Source of the DNA: Marasmius tenuissimus
Taxonomy: Eukaryota > Basidiomycota > Agaricomycetes > Agaricales > Marasmiaceae
NCBI GenBank assembly: GCA_029532415.1
Contig: JAQOTA010000020.1
Coordinates: 806,001-870,000, forward strand
Direction of reading: 5' to 3'
Length of the DNA stretch: 64,000 nt
Shown: positions 1 through 9,335 of the stretch, one piece after another
Layout of the letters: each line of letters begins with the position of its first letter
Position numbering within the stretch: position 1 is the first letter of the stretch
Notes under the pieces: generated by a model
The model's input: the letters and a program-made list of their open reading frames with translations, nothing else
Databases searched by the model: none
What the model was told of the DNA's origin: nothing
Program-made: the position numbers and the translations under genes

Positions 1-300
1 GATCAAAAAACGATAAACGTCCAAGTTTACGGCGATGACGAGAAATGAAAAAGAACGGGAACGTGGGTATGGGCTGGGTATAGGGGGAACGCAATATGAG
101 CAATAGATATAGATATTGGGTCCACGTCAAGATTGTCCAAGAGCAGATACTCATAAACGCCACCATCTGCATCTGCATCATGCTGCCTGTCAACAGCTAT
201 AGCACCCGTCCGACGTCGATCCACCATCATCAATTAACCGCGTTGCAACCCGCACTGTACCCGCATGGTAAAAGTGAGATGAGGTTTGGAGCTTTTAAGT

Positions 301-996
301 TTAGAACAAAGCAGCAACACCCAAAACACCCGCAACGAGAGCAGCAGCTGCACCGTTGATGCCCAGCGAGAGAGCGCCGTTTCCACCGTTCTGACCGTCT
401 GCACTAGTGGTCGAAGAGGGTGCTCCAGATCCAGAGGTCGACGCAGATTGGCTGCCAGATTGGGTACCGGTTTGACTTGCACTGCCAGTGGGCGAGGTGG
501 CGGTGCTACAAAAAAGAAAGACGAACGGCGTCAGCTATCGGGAAATGAGAAGACAAGAGACAAGAGAACTCACGCAGTAGCCTCCGTCGAACTGGCCGTA
601 GTCTGGTTGACTATCCTGAAATTTCCCGTCTCCGCATAGACCTGGGTGATATCGCTGATGTTCACCGCCCTGAACGTATAGTCACTCTGCTCCTCGACTT
701 CTGGCATCACGAACGTGATTGAGTTGAGGTTGGGGTCTACATTGTTTGCGAGAGCGAAGTCGTTGTTGAACGACGGGTGGTGCAGTTGAAGGGTGAACAC
801 GGGAGTGCTGCCAACGTCTGACCAAGAGACCGTGACATTGCGACCAACCACGGCGTCCTGGGGTGCGTTGAGGGTCAGAGCGCTGGCAAGAGTCGCGAGA
901 GTAGAGAGAAGACTGATATCAAACACCAGAATAAGTTAGCGCCAAAGACCGACCACGAGTGAATAGAATAGATTCATACCTGAGTTTGAAGAACAT
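301..996 (-). CDS. Kre9/Knh-like GPI-anchored Ser/Thr-rich cell-wall protein
   Basis: A three-exon model (980-996, 574-912, 301-505) closes in phase and gives 186 residues. The first 17 residues are a signal peptide; its second codon group is split by the first intron, so the ATG at 912-926 is not the real start. Residues about 18-110 read as the Kre9/Knh1 N-terminal beta-sandwich domain (begins LTLNAPQDAVVGRNVTVSWS; later YTFRAVNIS and GNFRIVN). Residues about 113-160 are Ser/Thr/Gly-rich and expected to be O-mannosylated. The end is a small-residue omega region (GQNGGN) followed by a hydrophobic tail ending AALF, typical of GPI attachment. Family knowledge: such proteins sit in the fungal wall or plasma membrane and related yeast Kre9 affects beta-1,6-glucan; the exact role here is unknown. 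Confidence 0.88.
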
Positions 997-1976
997 TGTT
1001 GCGGGTCGTTAGCGTAGGGGAAAAGGTTGAGAGGAGAGTTCAAGGTGAGGCTGGAGAGGGCGAGGGAGACGGAAGGTGGAGGAAAGAAGAAAAAACTTCA
1101 ACCGTGCGAATTCTTCCCTCAGAAGGCTCAAAGGTTTTGACCATCACGGCTGGGCACGTGAATTGATGGAAGTAGGACGGAAGTTTCCATGACGTCAGTC
1201 ACTGCGAATACAGCCGAGAAATTTCTTTCCTTTTCCGCCCCTTTCTAACTTCTTCCGTCCCGTGTGCGCAGCAACTTGGCTGTGTAGCCCCACCTCTTAT
1301 TCAGCTCAGCTCAACAGCCTCAGTCGAGTTGAGAGAGACCAGTCACGAGAGTCAGAGTAAAACATGCGTGCGCATCGACGCGAACACGAGTCTTGCACGC
1401 CACAGCCAAGATACATAGAGTCTAGAATCAATTGCATCTTCGTCAACTCATTTCCGAGGACGTCAGCCGAGCAAACAAAGCTTCTTTTTCTGAGCGACCC
1501 TGAGCGCCTGTACTAAAAAGTTCGGGCTGCCTTTGACAGGTCGCATTCAATCATTGGGTAGAGCGAGTCGCCGGAGCAAGTGAGAATCAAGAAGGCTTTG
1601 TCCAGATCCTACAATTTGTGACTCAAAATGAATACACGAATAGATAAGCAACTGTCATGCCATGGTCGTCCAATCTTCGCTGCAGACGACTGCGACAAAA
1701 ATACTCATCTCGAGTTCAAAACTTTGCATGACTCGACCCAGGCTCGAACTGCGACCTTCTGTGTGGCTACGTAAAGCTAATCCCCCCAATGTAAGGAGAA
1801 CATCAACCAGGTATGTAGGCGAAGGACCATGTGCCACAAGCATTCTCTGGAAGCATTTGAAGAAAATCAGCTGAAAATGATGTGCCTGTACATAGAGATG
1901 AATATGAAAATAACTGCGACGCGGAACTCCGGAAGTTGGTAGGAGAAAAAACAGTAATCTACCGGACGAGGTACTC
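997..1976. other. Intergenic stretch, no gene seen
   Basis: The first 300 bases hold the presumed promoter of the wall-protein gene on the minus strand, with pyrimidine-rich tracts on the plus strand near 1200-1260. No open frame with splice signals is convincing. Around 1729-1770 a short segment read on the minus strand (ACAGAAGGTCGCAG then TTCGAGCCTGGG) resembles the 3' half of a tRNA-Met, but there is no acceptor or anticodon arm. A related scrap recurs near 2365-2390 as part of the duplication described separately. Confidence 0.5.
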
Positions 1977-2345
1977 TCCCTGGCTGGGAGTCGAACCCAG
2001 CTTTCGCGCGATATCAACAATAATACGGCACTTGACAGGCGCGTGTACTAACCGATATACTACCAGGGAGTTGAGGGATATACGAGGTCCGAAGCTATAA
2101 CAAGTTCAACCGGCATCGTATCCCCTCTCTCCCTCCAAGTGGGTAAATGATCATTCAGGCTTCGATATACCAATACCGACCTCACAGGCCGTCCAAGAGG
2201 CTGGTGATATGACAGTACTATATGCTCAGATGCTCCGTGTTGCCGCTCAGAACCTCTACAAATAGGCTAGACCTTCAGTCGGGATTCGGAATCAGCGCCA
2301 TTCACATATAAACAACGTCAAAATGTTGCTTAACCTGGAAGTTCT
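1720..2345. repeat. Tandem duplication, unit A (carries intact tRNA-Asp)
   Basis: This segment and the next one (about 2365-2950) share landmarks in the same order. First comes a tRNA-like scrap with GACCTTCTGTGT, then a tRNA-Asp segment, then a block starting TTCGATATAC and ending with ATTCACATATAAAC and CGTCAAAA. Similarity is patchy but clear by eye in the last block (about 2158-2325 against 2756-2900). Unit A keeps an intact tRNA-Asp. The boundaries are approximate. Confidence 0.6.
1977..2069 (-). tRNA. tRNA-Asp (GTC), intron-containing
   Basis: Read on the minus strand it folds as a complete cloverleaf. The acceptor stem is TCCCTGG with CCAGGGA, the D arm contains GGTTAGTA, the anticodon stem is CGCGC with GCGCG, and the loop is C-T-GTC-A followed by a 22-nt intron (2011-2032) and one C at position 38. 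The T arm is CTGGG-TTCGACT-CCCAG. The intron lies one base 3' of the anticodon, the canonical eukaryotic site cut by the tRNA splicing endonuclease. A second gene with the same mature parts is at 10771-10866. Confidence 0.95.
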
Positions 2346-2364
2346 ACGGTGATCAGCATGTGAA

Positions 2365-2950
2365 GGCTCGAAATGGGGACCTTCTGTGTAAATTTCTCGT
2401 GGCGACATGTTAGACAGATGCGATAGCCAACCACGCCATCGAACCGATTATCACTTATGTTATGTATAGGATCCTGTGCGGCAGACAAGCATTCAAGCAT
2501 TCCGAAAGATATTCGAGTAAACACTCCCAGGGACGTGTTTGTAGTATTTTCACAACATCTGTGTGCCAATGGAACGTGAAAAGAGCTAGATGGCAAGACG
2601 GCCCAGCTTTTGCACGTCGCCAATTCTCAACATCGTACGGAATGATAGGCACATGTACTACCAGGGGCTTGAAGTCTACAGAAAGTTCGATGCTATATCA
2701 ATAGGCTGGTGATAGTATCTTACTTTGAGTTCCTCCGGCGTGATAATCAGACAGGCCTCGATATACTAGAACCGGTCTGGAGAACTGTCCAAGAAGGTGA
2801 TACTTAACAGTACCATATGCTTAGGTTCTCCGGGTCACCCAGGCCTGCAGTCGGGACTCGAAATCAACGCTATTCACATATAAACTAACGTCAAAACGAT
2901 CCTTAACAATCGGCTAACTGAAAAAATCTACGGTGGTTCGGCAACCACAG
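2365..2950. repeat. Tandem duplication, unit B (carries decayed tRNA-Asp)
   Basis: Second copy of the unit described at 1720-2345. It repeats the GACCTTCTGTGT scrap, the tRNA-Asp region in broken form, and the CTCGATATAC block with CAGTCGGGACTCG and ATTCACATATAAAC. It is more diverged than a recent copy would be. No open frame of interest lies inside. Confidence 0.6.
2602..2666 (-). pseudogene. Decayed tRNA-Asp
   Basis: Aligned with the intact gene at 1977-2069, this stretch keeps the CCCAGCTTT part of the T arm, a TACGG trace of the intron, the AGGCACATGTACTA remnant of the D and anticodon arms, and a CTACCAGGGG acceptor remnant. The GTC anticodon, the TTCGA T loop and stem pairings are lost, so it cannot make a functional tRNA. 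It lies where unit B of the duplication predicts a tRNA. Confidence 0.65.
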
Positions 2951-3374
2951 TATATAGTCCCCGGTAAGACGCCCAAGGTTGGTGCATCAGACGCCAGTCC
3001 ATATATTGAGACTTGAGTCCCCAGCCCGAGTCGGTACGTGCGCGCACAAACAGTAAAGCTCGGTCCCTCACAGGAAATCCAAACTGTATGGTCCGGGTTT
3101 ATGGGCTACAGACTGAGGCGGTGAAAATTGATGTCCCTTTCTAATCTGGAAGTATCTTCGACGACAGTCAACTGGCCGTTCTGGTGAGGGCTATGTCTCA
3201 GAATGTCTAATGGGAGCCTATATAAATTTTTTGGAGCACATAGATCACAATTTGAGAGCTTTATGAAGAAGCATTCCAAGGTGTACAAGGAGAAGGGGCC
3301 GGGAGGAGCTCCTGGCGCGCGTGTTTCGGAGCTATTTCCAAATTAGGAAGGGACATCAATCTTCGCACCGCCTG
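2951..3374. other. Intergenic, upstream of the secreted-protein gene
   Basis: I see no coding exon here. The last hundred bases are the presumed core promoter region of the gene starting at 3435. Confidence 0.4.
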
Positions 3375-3380
3375 TATAAA
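3375..3380 (+). promoter_or_regulatory. TATA box of the 3435 gene
   Basis: TATAAA lies 55 bases upstream of the ATG at 3435, the usual distance for a fungal gene with a short leader. Confidence 0.6.
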
Positions 3381-3434
3381 AGCAGGTGAGCAAAAGGAGA
3401 GGTTGAACTAGTCCAAAGTCCCGCACAAACTCCG

Positions 3435-4250
3435 ATGCACGCTTCGCCTCTCGCGATTCTTTCTCTCGTCCTCGCTGCAACTCATGCGGCCCTAGCCGCC
3501 GATTCCGAGGGTCCGACCCGGCTTATGATCCAAACTCTCAAGCTTAAAGACAGTCTCGCAAAGCTTGCTAAAACAACGAAGGCCTTCTATCACTCGAGCA
3601 ATACGACCATCTCCCAAGCATTCATCGGCGCCGTCCTCTCCGACCCTCCTCTTTCTGCAATTCAGTGGTTCGGTAAGTCCCTACCGGCGACAGCGTGTTG
3701 AGCCCTTTCACAAACCATAGCTATACCTGCAACCAGTTATCCCCAACAACACCACCACCCAACCAACCGACTTCCTCACCCCTTTCCTTCCCCACACCAT
3801 AAACTCAGAGTCAGGAATCACCCAAACCTACGTGACCCTTCCCAATACCTCTCTCCTTCTCAGCGCCGCCCGCGATGGGTTATACACACAAACGTCTATC
3901 ACTACAATTCTAGCTCACGTCGACCGAGTCCAACTCGAAGCTGACTCGTACGTGTTGGCAAAATCGGCGATGGAAGATGGGGGCGCCTATGCCAGCACAT
4001 ATGGCTACGGAGATGGGGACGGGGAGAAGGGGGATGTCGAGTATGTGGTTATAAGTGGGTGGGAGGTTCCGAGTGTGAGTCCCAGTCTTGGTATTCGATG
4101 TTTGCATGTCGAGCTGACATTCCACGTTAGGACTTTGACGGATGGAAAGACAACATGAACGAGACAATGAAAGCTACGTTCGTGAGGTGGGTGAATTCGC
4201 TTGCGGATGTGCCTCCGCCGAGGTTTATTACGAATTTTGTGGAGCTGTGA
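3435..4250 (+). CDS. Secreted protein of unknown family, paralogue 1
   Basis: Three exons (3435-3672, 3737-4074, 4131-4250) close in phase and give 231 residues. A signal peptide covers about residues 1-21. I do not recognise the domain. Conserved blocks shared with the paralogue at 49015-49802 are GPTRxMIQTLKL, SDPPLxAxQWF, RxQLEADSYxLAKS, STYGYGD and ADxPPPxFxTNF. Both introns sit at the same positions and phases in the two genes, so they descend from one ancestor. Few cysteines are visible, which argues against a typical cysteine-knotted effector. Secretion is inferred from the leader only; function is unknown. Confidence 0.85.
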
Positions 4251-4583
4251 TTGGGAGCTGGATTGATACCACCTATGTATGTATTGAAGTACAGTGAGTT
4301 TGGTTTATCAGCGACACAATTTCACTGTACAGTTTAAGGATCTTGTATCTGTTGGAACTATGTACCGGTAGGAGAAGTAAGCCTCGAACGACTGACGACT
4401 GTGTTCGTTACTCGTGCGTGTGGTAGATCTGTGTGGAATCTAGCCTCGTGGCGGGGTTCGGTAAAACAAAACGAAAAGATCGATATTCGAAGTACCTCTG
4501 ATCTCGTATCTTCCTCACGAAATTGAAGTCTCGAAAGGGATATCGCTTGCCATAAAATTGCCCAAGTCAAGTCCACGAATTTC
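4251..4583. other. Intergenic, nothing recognised
   Basis: No exon, tRNA or clear repeat is visible between the secreted-protein gene and the duplicated F-box leader. Confidence 0.4.
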
Positions 4584-4967
4584 AAAAATTAGGCGCCCAA
4601 CTTTCGACCCCTTTTTAAATTGCGATGTCGATATCGCCCTTTTCCCACAACCACCACCATCATCGTCGTCCTTTGGGCGGCCATGCCACAAATCAGCCAA
4701 CTTCACTCGGATATCATAAACCAAATCCTTGTTCATCTGAACACCCCAAGCAGATCAACAATACGACGTGAACATCGTCAGAAACCCTACGTCAACAAGC
4801 CAGGTCTACGTTCATACTCCTTAACCCCTCATGCTTGGCTCGTAGAATGCCGAACTCATCTGTGGCGACAAACTACTGCTCCTTCAACGACCACCTCCCT
4901 CAAAAATCTCCAGAACCTCACTCACAACTCCGGCGACGTTTTCGGCAATATATGCACCTTCCAAATC
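4584..4967 (+). repeat. Duplicated 5' part of the F-box gene at 9056
   Basis: From the AATTAGGCGCCCAA motif through the codons for GDVFGNI, this segment is nearly identical to about 8958-9335, including about 95 bases upstream of the start codon. Similarity ends abruptly inside the coding sequence. The duplication therefore carried a promoter/leader plus roughly 95 codons. Confidence 0.8.
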
Positions 4968-5135
4968 TCACTTATCCCGCTCTTTGTTTTTGCGACTCTG
5001 TCTGTCCCCATTGACCTAGCTTGGGACATCTTGAAAGTGACGGCTGCGTGCTTGACTATCTCGGGTGCACCGAGTGTTGGGATTCAAAGGACTTGTTTAT
5101 ACTGGAGTGAGTCTGACCAATTGATCGCGCCCTAG
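4683..5135 (+). pseudogene. Truncated F-box protein copy
   Basis: The frame opens at ATG 4683 and matches the first 95 or so residues of the 499-residue protein at 9056 (MxQISQLHSDIINQILVHL; then HRQKP, GLRSYSL, CRTHLWR, STTTSLKNLQNLTHNSGDV). After that the sequence becomes unrelated and stops at 5135, giving 150 residues. About four fifths of the parent protein is missing, so it is best seen as a truncated duplicate. It could still be transcribed, because the parent's upstream region was copied with it, and might yield a short F-box-only protein. Confidence 0.7.
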
Positions 5136-6455
5136 CCAGTAAGATTCTATCGGTTAACAGGGCAACGGGAGCGAGAAAATCCAGGGGACTGCAAGCACTT
5201 GTGACCATTATGTGAGGTCTCACACCCTCGTTTCCCTTTCAGTCGCTAATTTACTTGAACCAGAGTGGAGAGTTGCTTATTGTATCTGGTCACCATTTCC
5301 ATGTTCTTCTTGTTTGAATTTGGTCTCCCTGGCCCGAGAATCAACATAGTGTCAATATCGACTCAAATCAGGATGAGTATGATTTCCTGTGTCCAGCAAA
5401 GCCATAAATCGGATCACGTTGAAAAACTCTTAGGGAATCGCCCCGACACTACTAGTGATAGTTCGAGCGAATCTCAGGGATAGGGGAGAAGACCCCGATA
5501 TCTCGTTGAATTTGCCACCTGTCACTCATGAGTCGCCAAGTTCCGTCGAGGTACACATTGTGCTCGACCTTGTGAGGCAGGAATCTACGATATGACCTGA
5601 AACAAACCCGCGCCGCCATCAGTGGCGAGAGCGTTACCAGCAAAATGAAGATTCCAATCTCGATAGTGATGCTCGCTTCGCTCGCAGCTCTTGGACTTCC
5701 TGTATCTTTGATTTAACCAGTGCAATATGTTAGAATAGCCATTTTTGTCTACAATTCTGTCATCTGCCACCAACTAGGAGTCTCTCGGGTCACCTCTAGC
5801 GAGTAGTGCTTGCTTCCAGTCGCTTTTTTTGACGCCGCCACTAATCCAATCAGAAGCTCAATCGTCGTTCAAATCATTCTACCATTCTACAACAAATTTG
5901 GGGGCCAATACATACTACAAACCGGCTGCAACCAGGATTTACAATGCTGAAATTGCTCAAATGTTCTTATACTTCTGCTGTTACAGAAGGAGCGCTCACT
6001 CAACCTAATTGCCTTCAGAAGATCGACAGATGCCGATACAAGGTGAAGCCCAACAATCCTCGGGGTCCGACAGTTCCAGTTGGATTAACAGAACTCGAAC
6101 CATAGAGTCCCAGACCGTCATACATTGATCAAATACCTTCGGACAGAAATCCCGATCATTATACACCTTCGGGACAGCTGTAGAAATTAGAATCGTATGG
6201 AAGAACCGAAGGAAAAAGCAAAGCCCAACTTATTCAGATGATCGAGGTCGTTGGACTCGAGGAAGAAGCTGATAGCTCTGTCAGCGGGGACTCGGTGCCA
6301 GACCACGAAGTCATAGCCACCATAAACTCAGACTCGGAACATGAGCAATCGACTCGGGGGTAAATCACAGTAATTGAGTGATTTGACTAAGATACAACCG
6401 ATACAATGAAACAACATGTCCTCCAGGTGGTATAATAGACCCATGGAAGGGCCTT
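5136..6455. other. Intergenic stretch, no gene seen
   Basis: No frame with supporting splice signals, no tRNA and no obvious terminal repeats. The first part (5136-5700) is the sequence at the breakpoint of the truncated F-box copy. Confidence 0.4.
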
Positions 6456-7147
6456 CTAAAGGCTGATGGGGACACAGCCGATGGAGATAAGGCCACCTAA
6501 GAAAGGTAATGGTTAGCCTATTGAAGAATGAGGGAAAGAGAAACGGGATGAAAATTTTACCCTCAGAGTTGTTCTCGCAGCAGACGGGGTGTGCATTGCT
6601 ATCATTCAACGGTCAGTGATCTCCTTTATGCTATAGAGAAGTGAACCAATTCAACTCACCATCCTCCATTGCCACCACCAAGAACAGTGATAGGGCTGCA
6701 AGTCAAGCCGACGCCGACGTTCAAGTCCTGAATGACGAGCCCGAGAAGGCCGAGGACGGAGGCTACGGCAGGGTCCTTTGCGGTAGTCACGCTGTTGCAG
6801 CACTGAATGGGCCCAGTGTTGCAGTTTCCGCCACCTTGTCCACCTTGTCCACCGGATCCACCAGATCCACCAGATCCACCAGATCCGCCGTGTCCGCCGT
6901 GTCCACCAGACCCACCAGATCCGCCGGAGCCACCGCCGGAGCCACCGCCAGAGCCACCACTGGATCCACCGCCAGAGCCGCCACTGGATCCGCCGCCGGA
7001 ACCACCGCTGGAACCACCGCCAGAGCCACCACTAGACCCACCGCCGGAGCCACTGCCGGAGCCACTGCCAGAGCCACCGCCGTACCCGGGTGCGGCAACA
7101 GTAAGAGTAGCAAGGACAGAGACAATAAAGAGCTGGGTGAACTTCAT
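6456..7147 (-). CDS. Class I hydrophobin with a long Gly/Ser-rich insert
   Basis: Three exons (6660-7147, 6561-6598, 6456-6496) close in phase and give 188 residues. Residues 1-19 are a signal peptide. Residues about 22-105 are almost only Gly and Ser (units like GGGSSGGS), ending in Gly/His and Gly/Gln. The hydrophobin core follows with all eight cysteines: C109, C116-C117, C150, C163, C169-C170, C183, spacing X6, X32, X12, X5, X12. Cys163 is split by the first intron, so exon 1 read alone wrongly shows a Trp. Family role: secreted, self-assembles into amphipathic films on aerial hyphae and fruit bodies. The insert between signal peptide and core is much longer than in a usual hydrophobin of 100-120 residues. 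Confidence 0.95.
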
Positions 7148-7251
7148 GTTAATGAAAGAGTGTTTGAGAGAGTGAATGAGTGTTTGAAAGATTGCTTGAA
7201 CAGACGACTGCTGGTGTGTTCGAGTGAAGAATTATGCTGGATTCTCAAGGT

Positions 7252-7259
7252 CTTTTATA
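7252..7259 (-). promoter_or_regulatory. TATA box of the hydrophobin gene
   Basis: TATAAAAG on the minus strand lies about 105 bases upstream of the hydrophobin ATG, consistent with a strong, TATA-driven structural gene. Confidence 0.55.
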
Positions 7260-8810
7260 CGTTTTCAGATACGCCATCGACTCATTGTTTGGATTTCATA
7301 TCCGTGTTATTCGACCTTGGACTGAACAAAGTCGTAACGACCATAGGAGCACGAGAAGCGATGGTGAGCTGCAAATAGCCCTGTGAAACGCGAAAAGCGG
7401 ATGTTGTATGGGGGGTTGACATTCGCCAGTTCGGTTGTCTCGTTTGTTTGATATTCTCCCGCTGACAGGAGATTTCGGTCTTTAGGAGGCGAACAGCCGT
7501 CTCTAAACTTTTCAGCGGGGCTTTGAGTCCCTTCATTGTGTGTTCGAAGGTTCCTATATTCTTTTAGTCCCATGTTCAGGCCTCCAGAGTCCACATGTAA
7601 ATACTACAATAGCAAATACTACTGAGTAAACCGTGATCGCTGCGGATTCTGTCCTCCTCGCCCACAAAATTTGGCCTTGACAAGCGCCACCAACTGCCTG
7701 AGACAGCGAAAATAGTCGTTCGTCTTCGGTAATGAAAATACCTCAGAAGGTGGACAAATTAATTGTGATAGCACATGACACTCCCGCGTTCCGTAAGCTG
7801 AGCAATAGGAGGGATTCACGTACGGTGGCCGGCTATGTGAGGGCTGAGGACCCAGCTATCGAGCTCGACTCGAGTGGCTCAGGAATGAGGACACTGGCGG
7901 GACTGTGTTCAACATACATGAGTCGTCCCAGACTAACTTGACTCTGAATATAATTTGGGAGGGAGGCGAAATCCTAAGTACCTGGCAATAGTCCGTTCTT
8001 TTACGACCTCGAGCTTCATTTCGAAATTTATGCGATCGGACAGGACGATGTTATTTAGAACTGAAGCTAAGGTTTCTCATAGTACGACTAAACGTATATC
8101 CTAGAGCGTTGACATGCCTCCCGTTCATACTTCCTCATCCTGCCTCAGTCATTTCGAGCCACAAGCCATCCGAACAGAATAAAGAAAAACTTCGTCTTGA
8201 GCAGGCTGCGGCGTCGGAAAGAACGGGAAGTGCGGTCTTACTTATAATCTGAGTGTCGATCATAAACCAAAGATCGAAGGATGAACGATCGTATCGGCGT
8301 ACCCCACAGGGTGTTGATTGTCTGTCATGAGAGGTTTCATGATGCACAATATTCCTCCACCGCTTTGGATGAATAATTTTGCGCGTGTTTCCACGGTAGC
8401 TGAGGCTATGAGTCTATGCGTGTAATAGTTTTGTAGCACATTTGCCGAATGGCAAGTGCTTCGACTCCATCCATATGGCTGTTGCCTTCAATCTACCTTG
8501 AGGCTCAAAACAAACACCGCTAGCGCAACAGACGAAACTATACAATCCATTCACTGAGAGCGATTGCGATCCACCAAAGGTCTTCAATCAACGACAAAAG
8601 GGAACCGATTTGACTGTTCGTTGCTGGGCTTTTTTCGGCCTTCCGCTTGAAGAGTTGAGGGGTAATTCAAGCGTCTCTTAACCCATAGACAAATGAATGT
8701 GTTACTGGACGGATTGGAGCCAGCCTGTCTCTTTCACCGAGTTGGTCGGGCTTTTTCTTGGACAGCAGGAGAGAGAATCGCCAAGAATGCAGCCTGAAAG
8801 AAGCAAATAT
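7260..8810. other. Intergenic stretch, no gene seen
   Basis: The right end of this stretch abuts a small inverted-repeat element. I see no exon chain, tRNA or tandem repeat. The hydrophobin's upstream control region should lie in the first several hundred bases. Confidence 0.4.
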
Positions 8811-8929
8811 TAGGGCTGCTCAATTCTCGGTTCGTCCGAGCCCGTCAGTTTATCTCGCGGGAATTTTTTGCAAATTTTGCCCGGGACGAGCTGACGAGCT
8901 GCGGACGAACTAAGAATTGAGCAGCCCTA
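8811..8929. mobile_element. 119-bp foldback MITE
   Basis: The ends are perfect inverted copies of TAGGGCTGCTCAATTCT. With a few mismatches the two arms pair over about 60 bases each, so nearly the whole element is one hairpin. It begins and ends with TA, which fits insertion at a TA dinucleotide as in Tc1/mariner-type elements. It has no coding capacity and must have been moved by a transposase encoded elsewhere. It lies about 130 bases upstream of the F-box start codon at 9056. Confidence 0.85.
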
Positions 8930-8957
8930 CTGAAACATGAGTCATTCTGACTCTCTC

Positions 8958-9335
8958 AAAATTAGGCGCCCAATTTTTGACCCCTTTTTAAATTGCGACG
9001 CCGATATCGCCCTTTTCCCACAACCACCACCATCATCGTCGTCCTTTCAGCGGCCATGTCACAGATCAGCCAACTCCACTCGGATATCATAAACCAAATT
9101 CTCGTCCATCTAAAAACACCAAGTAGGACATCAGTAAACCGTGAACATCGTCAGAAACCCCGCATCATCAACAAGTCAGGTCTACGCTCGTACTCCTTAA
9201 TCTCTCACGCTTGGTTCGCAGAATGCCGAACTCATCTATGGCGAAATATCACTGCTCCTTCAACGACCACCTCCCTCAAAAATCTTCAGAACCTTACTCA
9301 CAACTCCGGCGACGTTTTCGGCAACATACGCACCT
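8958..9335 (+). repeat. Parent segment of the truncated F-box duplication
   Basis: This is the partner of 4584-4967. It covers the leader and first 95 or so codons of the F-box gene at 9056. A weaker trace of the same leader (TTAGACGCCCA, then TTTTCCCACAACCAC) is seen near 11098-11160. Confidence 0.8.

Noticed and set aside
1729..1770. tRNA-Met-like sequence on the minus strand
   Set aside because: Only part of the variable region and T arm matches; the acceptor stem and anticodon arm are absent.
4683..5135. Reading the truncated F-box frame as an independent full gene
   Set aside because: Its first 95 codons are a copy of the gene at 9056, and the remainder has no F-box-family character.
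6641..7378. Long plus-strand frames over the hydrophobin gene (Pro-rich and Thr/Ala-rich proteins)
   Set aside because: They are produced by the Gly/Ser repeat, which is open in all frames. The minus strand has a signal peptide, a complete eight-Cys hydrophobin and matching introns.
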